From positions 21,202,501-21,266,500 of the forward strand of contig NC_079880.1 of NCBI RefSeq assembly GCF_029227915.1: DNA of 64,000 nt, given 5' to 3'. The position numbers were made by a program, and so were the translations under genes. Under the pieces are notes generated by a model that saw nothing but the letters and a program-made list of their open reading frames with translations, was not told the origin of the DNA and made no database searches. The first letter of the stretch is position 1, and each line of letters starts with the position of its first letter. Source of the stretch: Hydractinia symbiolongicarpus (taxonomy: Eukaryota > Cnidaria > Hydrozoa > Anthoathecata > Hydractiniidae). Below are positions 35,640-47,459 of the stretch, piece after piece.

Positions 35640-37000
35640 GAAAACATAAAATAAATTGTGATTCTGGCAGAAATTTTTATCTGTGTCTAATTCCATAGAT
35701 AAATTATAATGCAACAAAACGTTTTTTGATATATTTCATACGATTCTTCCTATTTTTAACACAAAATTTATAAAAATCAGTCCTTTTAATAACTTGCATA
35801 CTGTTTTACTATCACTAAAGTCTTACACAAAATTTCAAATCTCACACAGTATTCTGTCAAAAATGTTTACAAAAATTACATATAAAAAATAACAGCTTGT
35901 ATGGTGTGAAACTAAGAATGTAATGTTAAAACAACAACAATCAATTTAACAGTTCATTTTGTGTCCCTTTTGCACCAAATTTACAACAGTAAATACAAAT
36001 TCTAAATAACACTAAATTCTCTTTTGTTGGTTCATTGCATACCCTGCCGCGGTCTCCCATAAAAGTTTAATCAACATGTAAAAGATGAGAGGTTAGTTAC
36101 AAAATCAAAGTTTGCAAAATTTAATTACTTTGCTATATATCTATTGCATGTGCCATCTAAAAGAATAATTTTATTCACAATGCCAAGGAAAACAATTTGC
36201 AACAAAAATTGGTTATTTCAATGAAATTGCATACATTCTTTCGATACAAACTTTTACAAAGTGTCAAAAAAAACAGAATGGTTGTAGGGAGTACTTCTGA
36301 TTCAACATATTGCATGTTGTCCTTACCCATTAAATTTTACACAAAATTTCAAAGAAATACAATTTGAAACGCATCAAATGAGAAGGACCAGTCAATTTAC
36401 CATGTTGCACAAACTCCTTCCTGGTAAGAATTTATACAAAATATAAAAAAATACAGTGTGTAACTTATAAAATCTAATCATTCTACTGTGTATGGTCCTT
36501 CCTCACAAAATTAACATAAAATGTCAAAAAAATGTTCCAGTTATAACATCTAAAACAACAAAAATCAGTTCTATTAGTATATGCCATGTAATGGTCTTCG
36601 ACAAAATGTTCACCTGAAAGTTTCACAATCCACGGTCTGTAAATTAAAAACAACTAAGATCGGTTATGTTGGTCTATTTCATATCATCCTGTTTCGAAGT
36701 ATTTATATAGCATGTGAAAATTGAGTGGTAAATACATATTGTATATATATATGCCTTCTACAACAATAAGTTAATAAATTACAAGTTACAAAGAGTATAT
36801 ATTCGAAATCGACAAAGTAACTCTTTTGGTGTATTAAATATGGCCATATGCACAAAAGTTTATACTAAGTGTAAAAAAATGGTCGTGTTTAGAAGTTCTA
36901 AATCAACAAAAGTCAGTTCTTTTAACATGCTGATTGATGCCTTTGCCCACAATTCGTTACATTAAAAAGGCAAAACCATAATTTGCAAAAAATTAAATAA
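35640..37000 (+). repeat. degenerate satellite array, unit about 100-130 bp
   Basis: Recurring ordered motifs include caacaaaaatcagttcttttaa, then a ttgcata stretch, a gtccttc stretch, cacaaaatttcaaa, and a variable aacttctaa end. Clear units lie near 35,830, 36,330, 36,430, 36,515, 36,600 and 36,870-36,960. It is the same family as the arm satellites. No coding potential is seen. Confidence 0.6.
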
Positions 37001-37990
37001 AATTAAATAAAACTTCTGATAATTTCTGTAGTTTATTTTCAGAAATTTTTGCGGGAAAGGAACTTCAGAATCCAAATAAAGAATCAAGAAAATGTGTAAA
37101 ATTTTCAAGATTAATAACTTTGATGGATTTTGGCAGTTTCACTTTTTTGTATCTATAAAATAATACGCTTGTAAGAGTGACCATGTGAGTCCACGACACG
37201 CAAAGTACTGGTCACTTTCTTACTACGTGGTTTTACGATAAAATTTACCAAGTTAAAAAAAAACGCAAATCACGGGGTTACTATTTTTAAACATTTAGTT
37301 CTCTTTTCTTATTACTTTTAAAAATAAAACTCTTTTCTTTATTTTATTAAAGCTAATTTTTATTTCATTTTTAAATGTTTATTATGATTTTTGTTTTAAA
37401 ATTCATGTTGGTGGTTATATATAGCTTTATTTAATTTTACCCCCGGTTAACCATGTGAACGCTGTATCTCACGAATAGGTTATCAACTGAAAAAGAAAAC
37501 CGAAGCATAAAAGGTTGTCTCTTTTTCAAAGTTGTCTTTTAAAAAGTTTTTTCAAACAATGTTTACTCATCATGAGGTTAGATTAAAGAATATTTGTCTT
37601 CTATATTTTCTATTTTTGTCTTCTGGGACCCAGGTTGCTTTCTTTTTTAAAAATCTATCTAATTCAAATGATATTTCGAATCCAAAATGTAAAAAACAAA
37701 ACTGTTGTTGTAGAGCGGCTTTTGTTGACGAGCGAGTATAAAAAGTTTATTTTGTTGTCAGAAATATTTGTTATAAACAGAAAAAACGTACGATGATATA
37801 ACGTCAAAAAGATAACTGATTGAAAGCGGATCAAGCGAATTTTAGTAATCAAATAAAAAACTGATTGGACTTTTATCCAGAGAATTGCATCTACCACTGA
37901 GAAAGCGAAAGAAAAAGCAGGTGTGTTGTTTAGATTATCTGGTAGAGAAATAAATTTAGGTGAACAACGTTTTTAAGCCGTTTAGACGCT
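37000..37990. other. AT-rich DNA, nothing recognised
   Basis: A 69-codon frame at 37,532-37,741 ends in a cysteine-rich stretch (CKKQNCCC), but it lacks the WCGxG and CC-x2-HD pattern of PLA2 and has no splice context. No repeat or gene is supported. Confidence 0.5.
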
Positions 37991-38660
37991 AAACTTTGCC
38001 AAATATGAAGTTAAGTATGTTTTTTCTTCGGCCTAAATAATTTTTTTTTGTAAGAATATACTCAGGGTCAGTAAAAGATATCTTAGAATATGTCCAACCT
38101 CGATTATTTGTTTGTTTTAAATAAATACAAAAATAATTTGCCAATAACTATAGCAACTTATAGCAAGCTTTTTTATTAAGGCATTATATGTTTTTAGTAC
38201 ACGCTTCTATCTAAACTTTCCCTTTAAATATGAAGTTGAATATGTTTTGTCTTCAGCCTGAACATATTCTCTTTCGTAAGAAAAACCTCAGGGACAGGTA
38301 AGAATATCTTAAGAATATGTCCAACCTTGATTTTTTGTTATAAATATAAAACGAACTTGCCAAAAGATATAGCAAGTTTTATTTTATTAAGGCATTATAT
38401 ATTTTTAGGACACGAGGATAGTATTTGTCAAAAAAGTTAAGAACTTTTTTGTAAGAATATACTCTAAACAATATGTCAGAATATCCTAAAAATATGTCTA
38501 AAATTTAATTAGAAATTTAACTTTTTATTGCGTATATATCTCACAAACTGATTTTTTTTCTGTCCAAAGCAATGGGCCGTTACATGTAGCAGAATTTGCT
38601 TTATTTTATTAATATAGCCCTGCTAAAAATATATTAGGAACAATAAGAATAGTATTTGTC
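37990..38660 (+). repeat. tandem duplication, unit about 200-215 bp
   Basis: Unit 1 is 37,998-38,213 and unit 2 is 38,216-38,412. They share aaatatgaagtt.a.tatgtttt, a cttc.gcct.aa stretch, gtaagaa, gaatatgtccaacct, and end with ttaaggcattatat.ttttag.acacg. A third, weaker unit runs to about 38,650. Confidence 0.75.
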
Positions 38661-39600
38661 AAGAAAGTTAAGAACATTAAGGCTGAAACGGAATAACACA
38701 ATTCTTATAAAATACACGGTGTGTATTCTAGATGAAAAGTTTATAAACTACAAAAAGTAATTGACGTGGGTTATATCGTTATAATAAACCTTAAACAAAG
38801 TTAAATCAATGTTTTCATCTGTTGCGTTACCGTTTAAAATATTATTCCATTCTTAAATTCAAAAACATTGCATTGTTCTCATGCACGGCACGTTTGCGCA
38901 ATGGGAGGGTTGCTGTATGCACTAGACTAAATAGCTAATTTGGTATGATGCATTAGAGACTGTACGTTGTGGAAACTTTGCAATAACCTTATTTGTGTGA
39001 CTTGAGGATTTTTTGTAATAGGTGGTATACTATTTTCCCTGGTGTACTTCTGGCATGGTAGAGCAAGTATATAGTTTTAGCAGATTTAGCTTTTCACATT
39101 ACCGTTGTTAGACGCCTTCGATTGTGTTAGATTTTTAAATTTTTATTTTGTTGTTAGACCAGCTTATTTTTGGACGTTTTGTTTCAGCGGTTATAAATAG
39201 AGAATAATGCAAGTTGTGATTTTTTAAAATTCAAATTATTGTGTTTATGTTTTTTTTGCACCCATCATATGAACTCGATGAGAGATTCAGTGGATTCTTC
39301 CACAGGACTTTGGCTAGTATATTTTATGTCAGATTTGAATTTCTCATTTCAATATAAAAACACAAATAGCTTGCAAGGTGTAGTCGAATTCTATAATAAT
39401 TAGTTACCAGTTTATTGGAAATACACTTAAGGTTATTGTTACTTTTATTAGTGTTATTAAAATTGTTTACCCAAGAAAGCCTATTAAGTTCATATTGATA
39501 CTGCTATTAAACAACGATGGTCCTGCAAAGGCGTCCCTTGTGCATTTAAATGTTTTATTTGAGATAAAAGTTATGCAGAAAGGATAGATTAGTACTATTA
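38660..39600. other. AT-rich intergenic DNA
   Basis: No open frame with a recognisable domain and no clear repeat are visible. Confidence 0.5.
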
Positions 39601-39725
39601 TAGCCTGTGGCAAGACTCAACCAGGGATCAAAACCACAACCTCCAGCACTGGAAAAGAACGCGTACTAGAGGACGAGAACGTTACTAGTCCGTTGCGTCT
39701 CCACGTACCATGCAGACTATTGAGA
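39601..39725 (-). mobile_element. tRNA-derived SINE-like element
   Basis: On the minus strand a box-A-like stretch (tggagacgcaacggactag) is followed about 55 bases on by a box-B-like stretch (gtggttttgatccctgg), the internal RNA polymerase III promoter layout of a tRNA. The segment is GC-richer than its surroundings. It does not fold into a full tRNA in my reading, so a SINE head or a tRNA pseudogene is favoured. Confidence 0.45.
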
Positions 39726-39952
39726 TTATTACTTGTAGTAATGTGAACAAAAATGTGAAAAAAAATAGTTTAAAAATTCAGGCGCGTACTGTGCATTTCT
39801 GCAGGTTTTTGCACAAATTGTTAATTTGATTGATTTACTTTATCATGTGTTAACAATCTATTCAAGACTTTTTAGTTTTATGCCGTTATCTTTAGAAAAG
39901 CTGATCTAGAAGCACGACTACTTCCATTTAGTGCATAGAGAGGCATTGTGTT

Positions 39953-40744
39953 AAATGAATAAATGAATAAATGAATAAATGAATAAATGAATAAATGAAT
40001 AAATGAATATATGAATAAATGAATAAATGAATAAATGAATAAATGAATAAATGAATAAATGAATAAATGAATAAATGAATAAATGAATAAATGAATAAAT
40101 GAATAAATGAATAAATGAATAAATGAATAAATGAATAAATGAATAAATGAATAAATGAATAAATGAATAAATGAATAAATGAATAAATGAATAAATGAAT
40201 AAATGAATAAATGAATAAATGAATAAATGAATAAATGAATAAATGAATAAATGAATAAATGAATAAATGAATAAATGAATAAATGAATAAATGAATAAAT
40301 GAATAAATGAATAAATGAATAAATGAATAAATGAATAAATGAATAAATGAATAAATGAATAAATGAATAAATGAATAAATGAATAAATGAATAAATGAAT
40401 AAATGAATAAATGAATAAATGAATAAATGAATAAATGAATAAATGAATAAATGAATAAATGAATAAATGAATAAATGAATAAATGAATAAATGAATAAAT
40501 GAATAAATGAATAAATGAATAAATGAATAAATGAATAAATGAATAAATGAATAAATGAATAAATGAATAAATGAATAAATGAATAAATGAATAAATGAAT
40601 AAATGAATAAATGAATAAATGAATAAATGAATAAATGAATAAATGAATAAATGAATAAATGAATAAATGAATAAATGAATAAATGAATAAATGAATAAAT
40701 GAATAAATCAATAAATCAATAAATAAATAAATAAATAAATAAAT
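39953..40744. repeat. octanucleotide microsatellite (gaataaat)n, about 95 units
   Basis: The 8-bp unit repeats almost perfectly from 39,953 to about 40,708. One variant (gaatatat) lies near 40,007. It then decays into caataaat and aaat units. The minus strand happens to be open for 277 codons because 24 bases make an 8-residue period. That is an artefact of the repeat, not a gene. Confidence 0.98.
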
Positions 40745-41730
40745 ACAGTATAATGTAATGTTTTGACTTTAGTTACGACCACGCAGAGTTGAAGGAATGT
40801 CTTAAAGATCTCTTTTCGTTCTCAAGTTATTTAAAAATTAAATATTTAAAATCTGTTAACTTATAATATCACAATTACTTGAGTAGAAACATTGCATCGA
40901 TGCCTTTGTGTTTATTCTCAGATAATGGATAACGTTGTCCCTACAGACAAATGTCACGTTGTATATATATCGAACTTTTATGTTGAACTTTGTACTTGAT
41001 AATGGACGTCTACGGTCGAAACGTCGTAAATATATTTAACCTAAAAGAGTTTTTGTTATTTTTTCCCTTTGTTAAGAACGAAATTCTTTTCGCCACACTA
41101 ATAACTGGCGAACATTGGAAATGTAATTCGTCTCTGCGCCGTAAATGTGCACAGAATTCTTTTCTAATGAAATTGATGTGGTAGTTTCTATTATTTTTTT
41201 TTCTAACTACGTTAATTCCTATTCCGAACAACAAAGATTTGCTACTATTTTTTTCTGTTAGATTGTATTAGTATTCTTTCTTCTTCCTGCAAGTCAATTT
41301 GAAACTGTTGTAGATAACATCAAAATTTACGACTTATTGGCCCTGTTGTTTTCATTTTCAAAAAAAGTAGCAATTTTTTCAGACGAATCTTTTGTCTCAG
41401 ACGAATGTTACGAATTGCAACTGCGCAATCTCATTCTCAGGGATTCTTTTTTATTTTGTTTGTGGTTGCCAAACTCGTTTTCAGGGCTTTTGATCTCTTT
41501 TAAGTATTATGTGATAACCATCGCCCCAACTCGGGCGCCAAAACATAAAGGCGCTTGGTATGAAATTGGCAAGTGACTACAGAGGTCGCTGCAAAATTAA
41601 GTTGGTGCACAATCAGGTAAGAAAAACGTAGAAAAAAAGGAATAAGGCTTACTTGATACTTTGCATCAAGGGTTCCAGTGTTAAAAAGTAAGTTTAAGTC
41701 AAGGTAAGTGAATTAATTGTAATCTTAAAT
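40745..41730. other. intergenic DNA, no gene supported
   Basis: Three short frames (40,990-41,184, 41,010-41,234 and 41,337-41,576) overlap or show no domain. The last ends with a short WYEIGK stretch that faintly resembles the start of PLA2 exon 6; see the rejected list. Confidence 0.5.
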
Positions 41731-41929
41731 GTTGGTTCACACTAGGCGTCTAACTGATGTTAAATCACTTTCTGTTAAACGCCTCAATTAGACACTGATG
41801 TAAAAAAAGCCGAGCTGAAGTTGAACTGGAAAAAGATTAGCGCCAAAACATTTACACTGAGCACTAAGACGCCTAAAAATCATACTCAGGAAAATTAACT
41901 CCAGTTAGGCGCCTAGTGTGAACCAGGCT
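41731..41929. mobile_element. MITE-like element with 20-25-bp terminal inverted repeats
   Basis: The left end is gttggttcacactaggcgtc and continues taactg. The right end, read inverted, is cctggttcacactaggcgcc and continues taactg. The element is about 200 bp with no coding capacity. A clear target duplication could not be fixed. Confidence 0.8.
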
Positions 41930-42890
41930 TATAAGTTAGTGAAAGTTAGTAAAACAATTTTCTAATTTCTTGCACTTTTCAAATTCATGTACTTTACCGG
42001 TTAAAACCAGTCATAATAAAAAAACTTTTAGTCTATAAAATTATTAGTAGCTTGCACAAAATTTAGTTACGTTTTACCAAGACAGAAAAGCAAAAGTCAA
42101 CTCAACCAGAAATTTAGTTAGTTAAAAGGAAAGTCAGTGAAAATGGATGAGTTGATATAAAAAAAATAAGCCAGTACTTGTTAAATTGTTGGAGAATTTT
42201 TTTACCTATTAGATGTCCCGAGTTGTTCCAAGAAAAATTAATGTATTGAATGTTCATTATAATATTCATCATAGAACTCTAGATCCTTAATTTTCTTTGA
42301 AAGACATCACTGGTCAATGGTTAAAATTTCTTTGAATAAAACAGGCAAAAAAAACAAACACAGAAAAACATATAATTTTGTTGCTTTTTCTTCCACACAC
42401 ATACATACACACATACCTTGACAAAAACAGTGTGTAGACCTTTCATTACTCGACATCCTGTTTGAACACACACACACGCACACACACATTTTCGAACAAT
42501 ATGGCACCGGAAAATTTCTTAAGAAACTCTCTTAAAGCAATTCCTATTATTCGAACGTCAATAATTTGAAAATCTCAATATTTTGAACAATTTTTTCTTA
42601 AACCCTAACAATTTTTTCTGTACCGTTTTCTCTCTCTAATATTCGAACATCGTTATAAAGTTAATTTTGGATGCCGAGTAGAATGTTTTTGAACAGAAAT
42701 TTGAATGTTAAATCTTATCAAAGATTATTTTGGAAGTTCCATGAAATAATTTACCATTCATGACGACGAATATAAAAAAGCAAGAACGTACAGTTAAATC
42801 GTACAAAACGGAATACTAAGCTCTCAAAGAGATTGAGAAAGATCTTTGCTTGAATCATCTCTAGGGTTTTAGAACACATCTTTACCTACG
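41930..42890. repeat. intergenic DNA with CA-rich microsatellites
   Basis: Runs of ca/ac units at 42,395-42,415 and 42,468-42,490 are the only notable structure. The 66-codon minus frame across them is a product of the repeat. No gene is seen up to 42,890. Confidence 0.6.
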
Positions 42891-44330
42891 TTAAATTCAT
42901 TTAACTAGCCTATAGTAATTTTGTTTCAAAATTATATTGGAAAATTACATGAGGGTGCCAACTCTACAGAAAAGTTATTCTGGCGGACGTGTTGTCACGT
43001 GATATTGTTCTATGCTCACATTCGGATGGGGAAAACATGGAATTTGGAAAACTTCACACTAAAAACGTCAATGTAAAAGAAGCTTACAAACAATTGTGCT
43101 TTAAGAGGTAGTGAAACGATTAACCAGTGCCTAAGCCAAATTAAAGATCTGAAACTAAAAGATCTTAAATGATCCAATCTTAAATGTATGAAAGTTTCAC
43201 CATGTAAACAGCATTCAAATTGAATTTATTATGGCGGATGTAGTAAGAAATAGATTAGAAATAGATTTCAGGCAAGTTTAGCACTGTGAATGGACAAGTT
43301 TCAATGTTTACATTTTAGCAGGTTTTTCCTGCATGTAAAAAATCTGAAGACTCGACCCGTCATATAATGCAGATGCCAGTGAAGGAGGTTATTTTGGTAA
43401 CAATTTAGAAACTATGTAAGCAGGAGTATCTATTCACCTTACGGATGTTTTTAATATAAACCACGTTCAAACGTGGCATCAAAAGATGCTTTGACTTTAA
43501 ATTAAGGTTGGGATATGCTGGTTCATGGCTAACTGCATTATTTTGCTTATCTATTTGCCTAGAAAGCGTGGAGTGCATACACCACAGGCATTACGACAAA
43601 AATAATCAATTTTAAAAGTCTTAAAAGCATACTTTTCGGCTACAGTAAAGCACCAACGTTTTGTCTTAAACCCCAGCAGGAACTTAATAAGACATGAAAA
43701 TACAGACTTCATGTCTACAATTTTTTGTCTTAAAAGTTGTGTTTGCCAAGTATATTCAATGTGAAAGGAGTCTTAACGTATAATAGCAGGAAATCTCATG
43801 TGTCTCAAAGTTTCGGCATATAACTTTGACGAAAATGATAATAGCAGATATACTGCAATGGCATCACCTTATTAGAATTTTGTGGGTGTTGTGTTTTCAT
43901 AGAGAATATAAAGTCTCCGTGATAAATATTCACACAATAAAAATTCACACAATTCTGTTTACTTCACATATTGTCTTTTATTGTTGCAAGCTTTCTGAAA
44001 TGATTCAGGGAAGACTAAATGTCTACTATGACCAATTGACAATTAAATTTCTCTCAATTTTTAAAGCAGATGATACCATCCATTTTTACGATTTCAATTT
44101 ATTATAAATACGCTTTCATGCTTCAACTTTTTGGATTTGTCAAAGGAAACATCCTCCAATCAATTTCTTTAAATTTAAAAGATTTAACAAAAAAACAAGT
44201 AATACGCAGTAAAATTTTAAAATTCGATAAATTAAATTCAATAAAATGCAATGCGCATTGTCAGCAATTTAGTGTCTTTCTTTTTCTGAAAGTGATAAAA
44301 TCAGCTTATGTGCAAGCCTGGCATTGATTT
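42890..44330 (-). repeat. outer block, first inverted copy
   Basis: It matches 4,230 down to about 1,500 in reverse, with anchors at the fibre of sequence around 42,960-43,070 (left 4,060-4,180), 43,220-43,250 (left 3,830), 43,840-43,990 (left 1,790-1,930) and 44,000-44,230 (left 1,530-1,740). The similarity is clearly lower than between the 11-kb arms. Confidence 0.7.
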
Positions 44331-44419
44331 GTGTTGTTTTAATTTGAAATCACTTGATAAGGAAGGCAAAATAGTTTACCAAAAATAAAATATGTCAAAT
44401 CAAGACTAACAAATGTGCT

Positions 44420-46970
44420 GGCTATCACAATGCCCTTAAAACTCTTCCACAACAAAAATTTCTAGAGTTCTTGTTGTCAAACGAATTTCAATTTCTAAAT
44501 ACACTTGTAGTGTGTTTTTATGTATGTAGGAACTCAATTTTTTTGAAAATACTATAACTTGAAAGAAGAATTGTAACTTTACGATCACCGCTGACACAAC
44601 GTTAAAGTTCTAACATATTCTCGTTTATGTCTTTAAAAAAACTATTCCTAGTCTTTTAAAGATAATAATCCATGTAAAAAAAGATCTTAAAGCAGAGATC
44701 AGTTATCAAAAAAATATATATATCGTATGCTCTACGAAAAACCGCCAGATGTTGTTTTTCACATAGTAAGAAAATGAATAAAGAAATATGTCATACGAAA
44801 CAAAGAATGTACCTTAAATACATCTTTTAAGTCTTCACGTGGTCTTAAATGCCTCAAATCCTGGTGAATGGTAATTCAGTCGACTGAATAGTTTTTAAAT
44901 TAGAACGTTTTGTGACCGTGAACCGTGAAATGTTTTCAAATTTTTTAACAAACTAAAAGTACTTGTTGCGTTTTTCAATGCACAGTTTGAATGGTATGCT
45001 AAAGTATGCTTACATCCAGACGTGTTCAACCAAAGAGAGATTGTGTAAACAACCATACTATAGAGCTTTTGACTGTTTGGTTTAAGTAAAAATTATGCTT
45101 GAATGCACGAGTTTTTTTATAAAGCGAGGAGTACACCGAAAAATTATATTAAACTAGAAACGTAGTCAGTCTGAATTCACTTTTAAAGATCTGCTATCAA
45201 CGTGCCCTCTCATTTTAGCTATGAAATTCGTGCAAGCACAAAAAATGCAAAAAATGGACAATGCCTAAGATATCAATCCTATTCTCGTACTTATAGCTAA
45301 ACAGAAATGATATTTTAACACATTTATAGTAAATGGGATTTCGTTTTTCGCATTTTGCTCTTATATATGCTCTGATACACATTTCTTCTAATAAACTTAT
45401 ATAGTGTTATTTTTTAAATTTGTCTCGTCACAAATTTATCAGGATATATATTATTTCAATGTCATTGTTTTATAATTTTCTCTATATATATTGGTCGTTC
45501 AAAGTTTTATGTTTTATTGTTCTTTTCATCACTAGTCTAGTCTTTACTTTACTCTTGCTAATTAAAATAAAGTAAAATAAAAAAAACATATTTGCTAAAA
45601 ATGTCCTTAAAATGATACTTGATTTAGAAGTCAGGTAAGATAGAAACGGAGAAAAGTTAAAACTTAACTAAACGGCAGCTCAAACTCAATAGCCGCATGA
45701 AGTTTTTTGTCAATTTTTATATTATAAAGGACATGCAGAATTATTGGCCATAGTTTTTTCCGTTCTGGAGATACAATGTCAGTGCCCCCTAACCTTTTCG
45801 TCTTGAGGTGGCCTAAAAACCCTAGGTATTGACAAAGTTAATCCCACACGATGTTGTTGATTTCCCCAAAATTCCCGTGAATTTTTTGAAATCGCCTAGG
45901 AAGGGTATAGACAGAATTAGTGTACAGCCTGAACGCCAGATCATTAGCATTTAGGAAATTTCCATTTTCTCAAAAGCCTTTCATTTTGATTAAATGATGT
46001 AACCAATCTGAATACATGTTGGAAATAATATGTTTCTCCGGGGAAGCTAACAAAAAGATTATATTTTTTGTGTGGTCAGAACGTTTCGTGACCAAATTAC
46101 AGCCACCACTTTTCTTGTTGGTGAGCTAACACCTATAAAACAGAACTTTAGCTAGCTAGCTATATATAACTTGCACATTTTATATATTCAGGTGAAAACT
46201 ATTTTATTTTTGTTAGTAAGATAGCTTTAGGGATAAAAGTGAGAAAATGTTCTTGGCTAGCTAGCCATTAAATTTGTTAGCCACTGGTGCAAGGAGGTAT
46301 CAGAGTCTTGTTTGGCAGTATGGTGCTCAGCTGAAATAGGCTGTAGGGTTTCAGAAGATATTTTTACCTATGTTAAATTTCTTTAGAAATTATTAGGCTT
46401 GCCCAAAGTATTCTTCTTCCAAGAATATTTTGGAAAATGCCAACTCAACAGAATGTTGCAAAATTTATTCTCGTGTTGTCATGTGATTTTGTTCCGTGCT
46501 CACATTCGGATTGGGAAAAAATGGACTTTTTCACATTTTGACAAGTTTCTTCTGCACGAAAAAAATCTGGAAATTCGACAGGCAAAAAGTACAGAGGTCA
46601 ACGAAAAAAACTAAATTTTGGTAAAAACTTTGGCGAGCAGCATTTTGTCCTTACATATAATTTTAAATTACGTGCAAAAGTGGCATCAAAAGATGCTTTG
46701 ACTTGAATAAAAAGATTGGGATAGGCTGTTCCACTGCATTATTTTACTTATCGATTTGCGTAGAAGGTACATAAACAACACGCATTATGACGAAAGCCAT
46801 CCATTTTCAAAACTGCAAAAGCATACGTATTGGTTGCAGTAAAGGACCAATGCTTTATCTTAGAATCCAACAGAAACTTACTACGTCATAGAAATAAGAC
46901 TTTGTGTCAACAAGTTTTTGTCCAAAACGTTTTGTTTGCAAAACATGCTTTTCCTGGTGAAAAGAGTGTT
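44420..46970 (-). repeat. outer block, second inverted copy, with upstream block
   Basis: It begins with a copy of the PLA2-upstream block (44,420-45,180, including the 16-bp palindrome at 44,874-44,889). It then matches the left at 5,230-5,050 (45,360-45,540), about 4,500 (46,090) and 4,230-4,060 (46,360-46,520), and ends near 46,970 (left about 3,300). No PLA2 exon 2 follows the upstream block here, so it is a promoter-like copy without its gene. Confidence 0.7.
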
Positions 46971-47459
46971 TATTTAAAAAAAAAATGTTTGAGTGATTTT
47001 AAGTTTTAAACACCTAAATTTAGAAACATTAAATGCTGAGCTATATATTGCTGAATTAATGAAATATCGAATTTTTTGGTTCACTGAACCTGTACCGAAG
47101 TCATTAATTCGACTCATCATTTTTACATAACACGATTTGCATCGTGGGATTTCCAAAATATTCGAGATAATAAAAATCATAATGTTTACTTTATTCAGAA
47201 AAAACATTTCCACAGAATTTTTTCCCTTTTTAAGAGGAAATTAACTTACGTGTTTTTATTTTAACGATCCACAAAAACTGGTCCAAAACATTTCGCGCCT
47301 TTACCTTGCAAAAAACGTTTTCTCTAAACAAAGTAATCTGCATATTTTAAAACTCTATATTTATATCTTTATCTATATTTATGTATTTCTTACAAACTTA
47401 AAAATACCATTTAATTCAAAATTATGTTTGATTTAAAATATAAAATTATTTTTTTTGGT
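46970..47459. other. 3' flank of PLA2 gene B
   Basis: AT-rich DNA lies between the outer block and the stop codon of gene B. I saw no convincing AATAAA just downstream of the stop on the minus strand. A 79-codon minus frame at 46,974-47,213 shows no domain. Confidence 0.4.

Noticed and set aside
37532-37741. Frame with CKKQNCCC that might be a PLA2 or cysteine-rich peptide exon
   Set aside because: It lacks WCGxG, the His-Asp pair and exon borders, and an overlapping frame exists on the other strand.
39878-40711. 277-codon minus-strand open frame of repeated 8-residue units
   Set aside because: It is entirely the translation of an octanucleotide microsatellite.
41520-41576. Short plus-strand stretch ending WYEIGK and a stop, resembling the beginning of PLA2 exon 6
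   Set aside because: Only about ten residues, immediate stop, no acceptor in the required phase, and nothing of the MKC region follows. It is likely chance.
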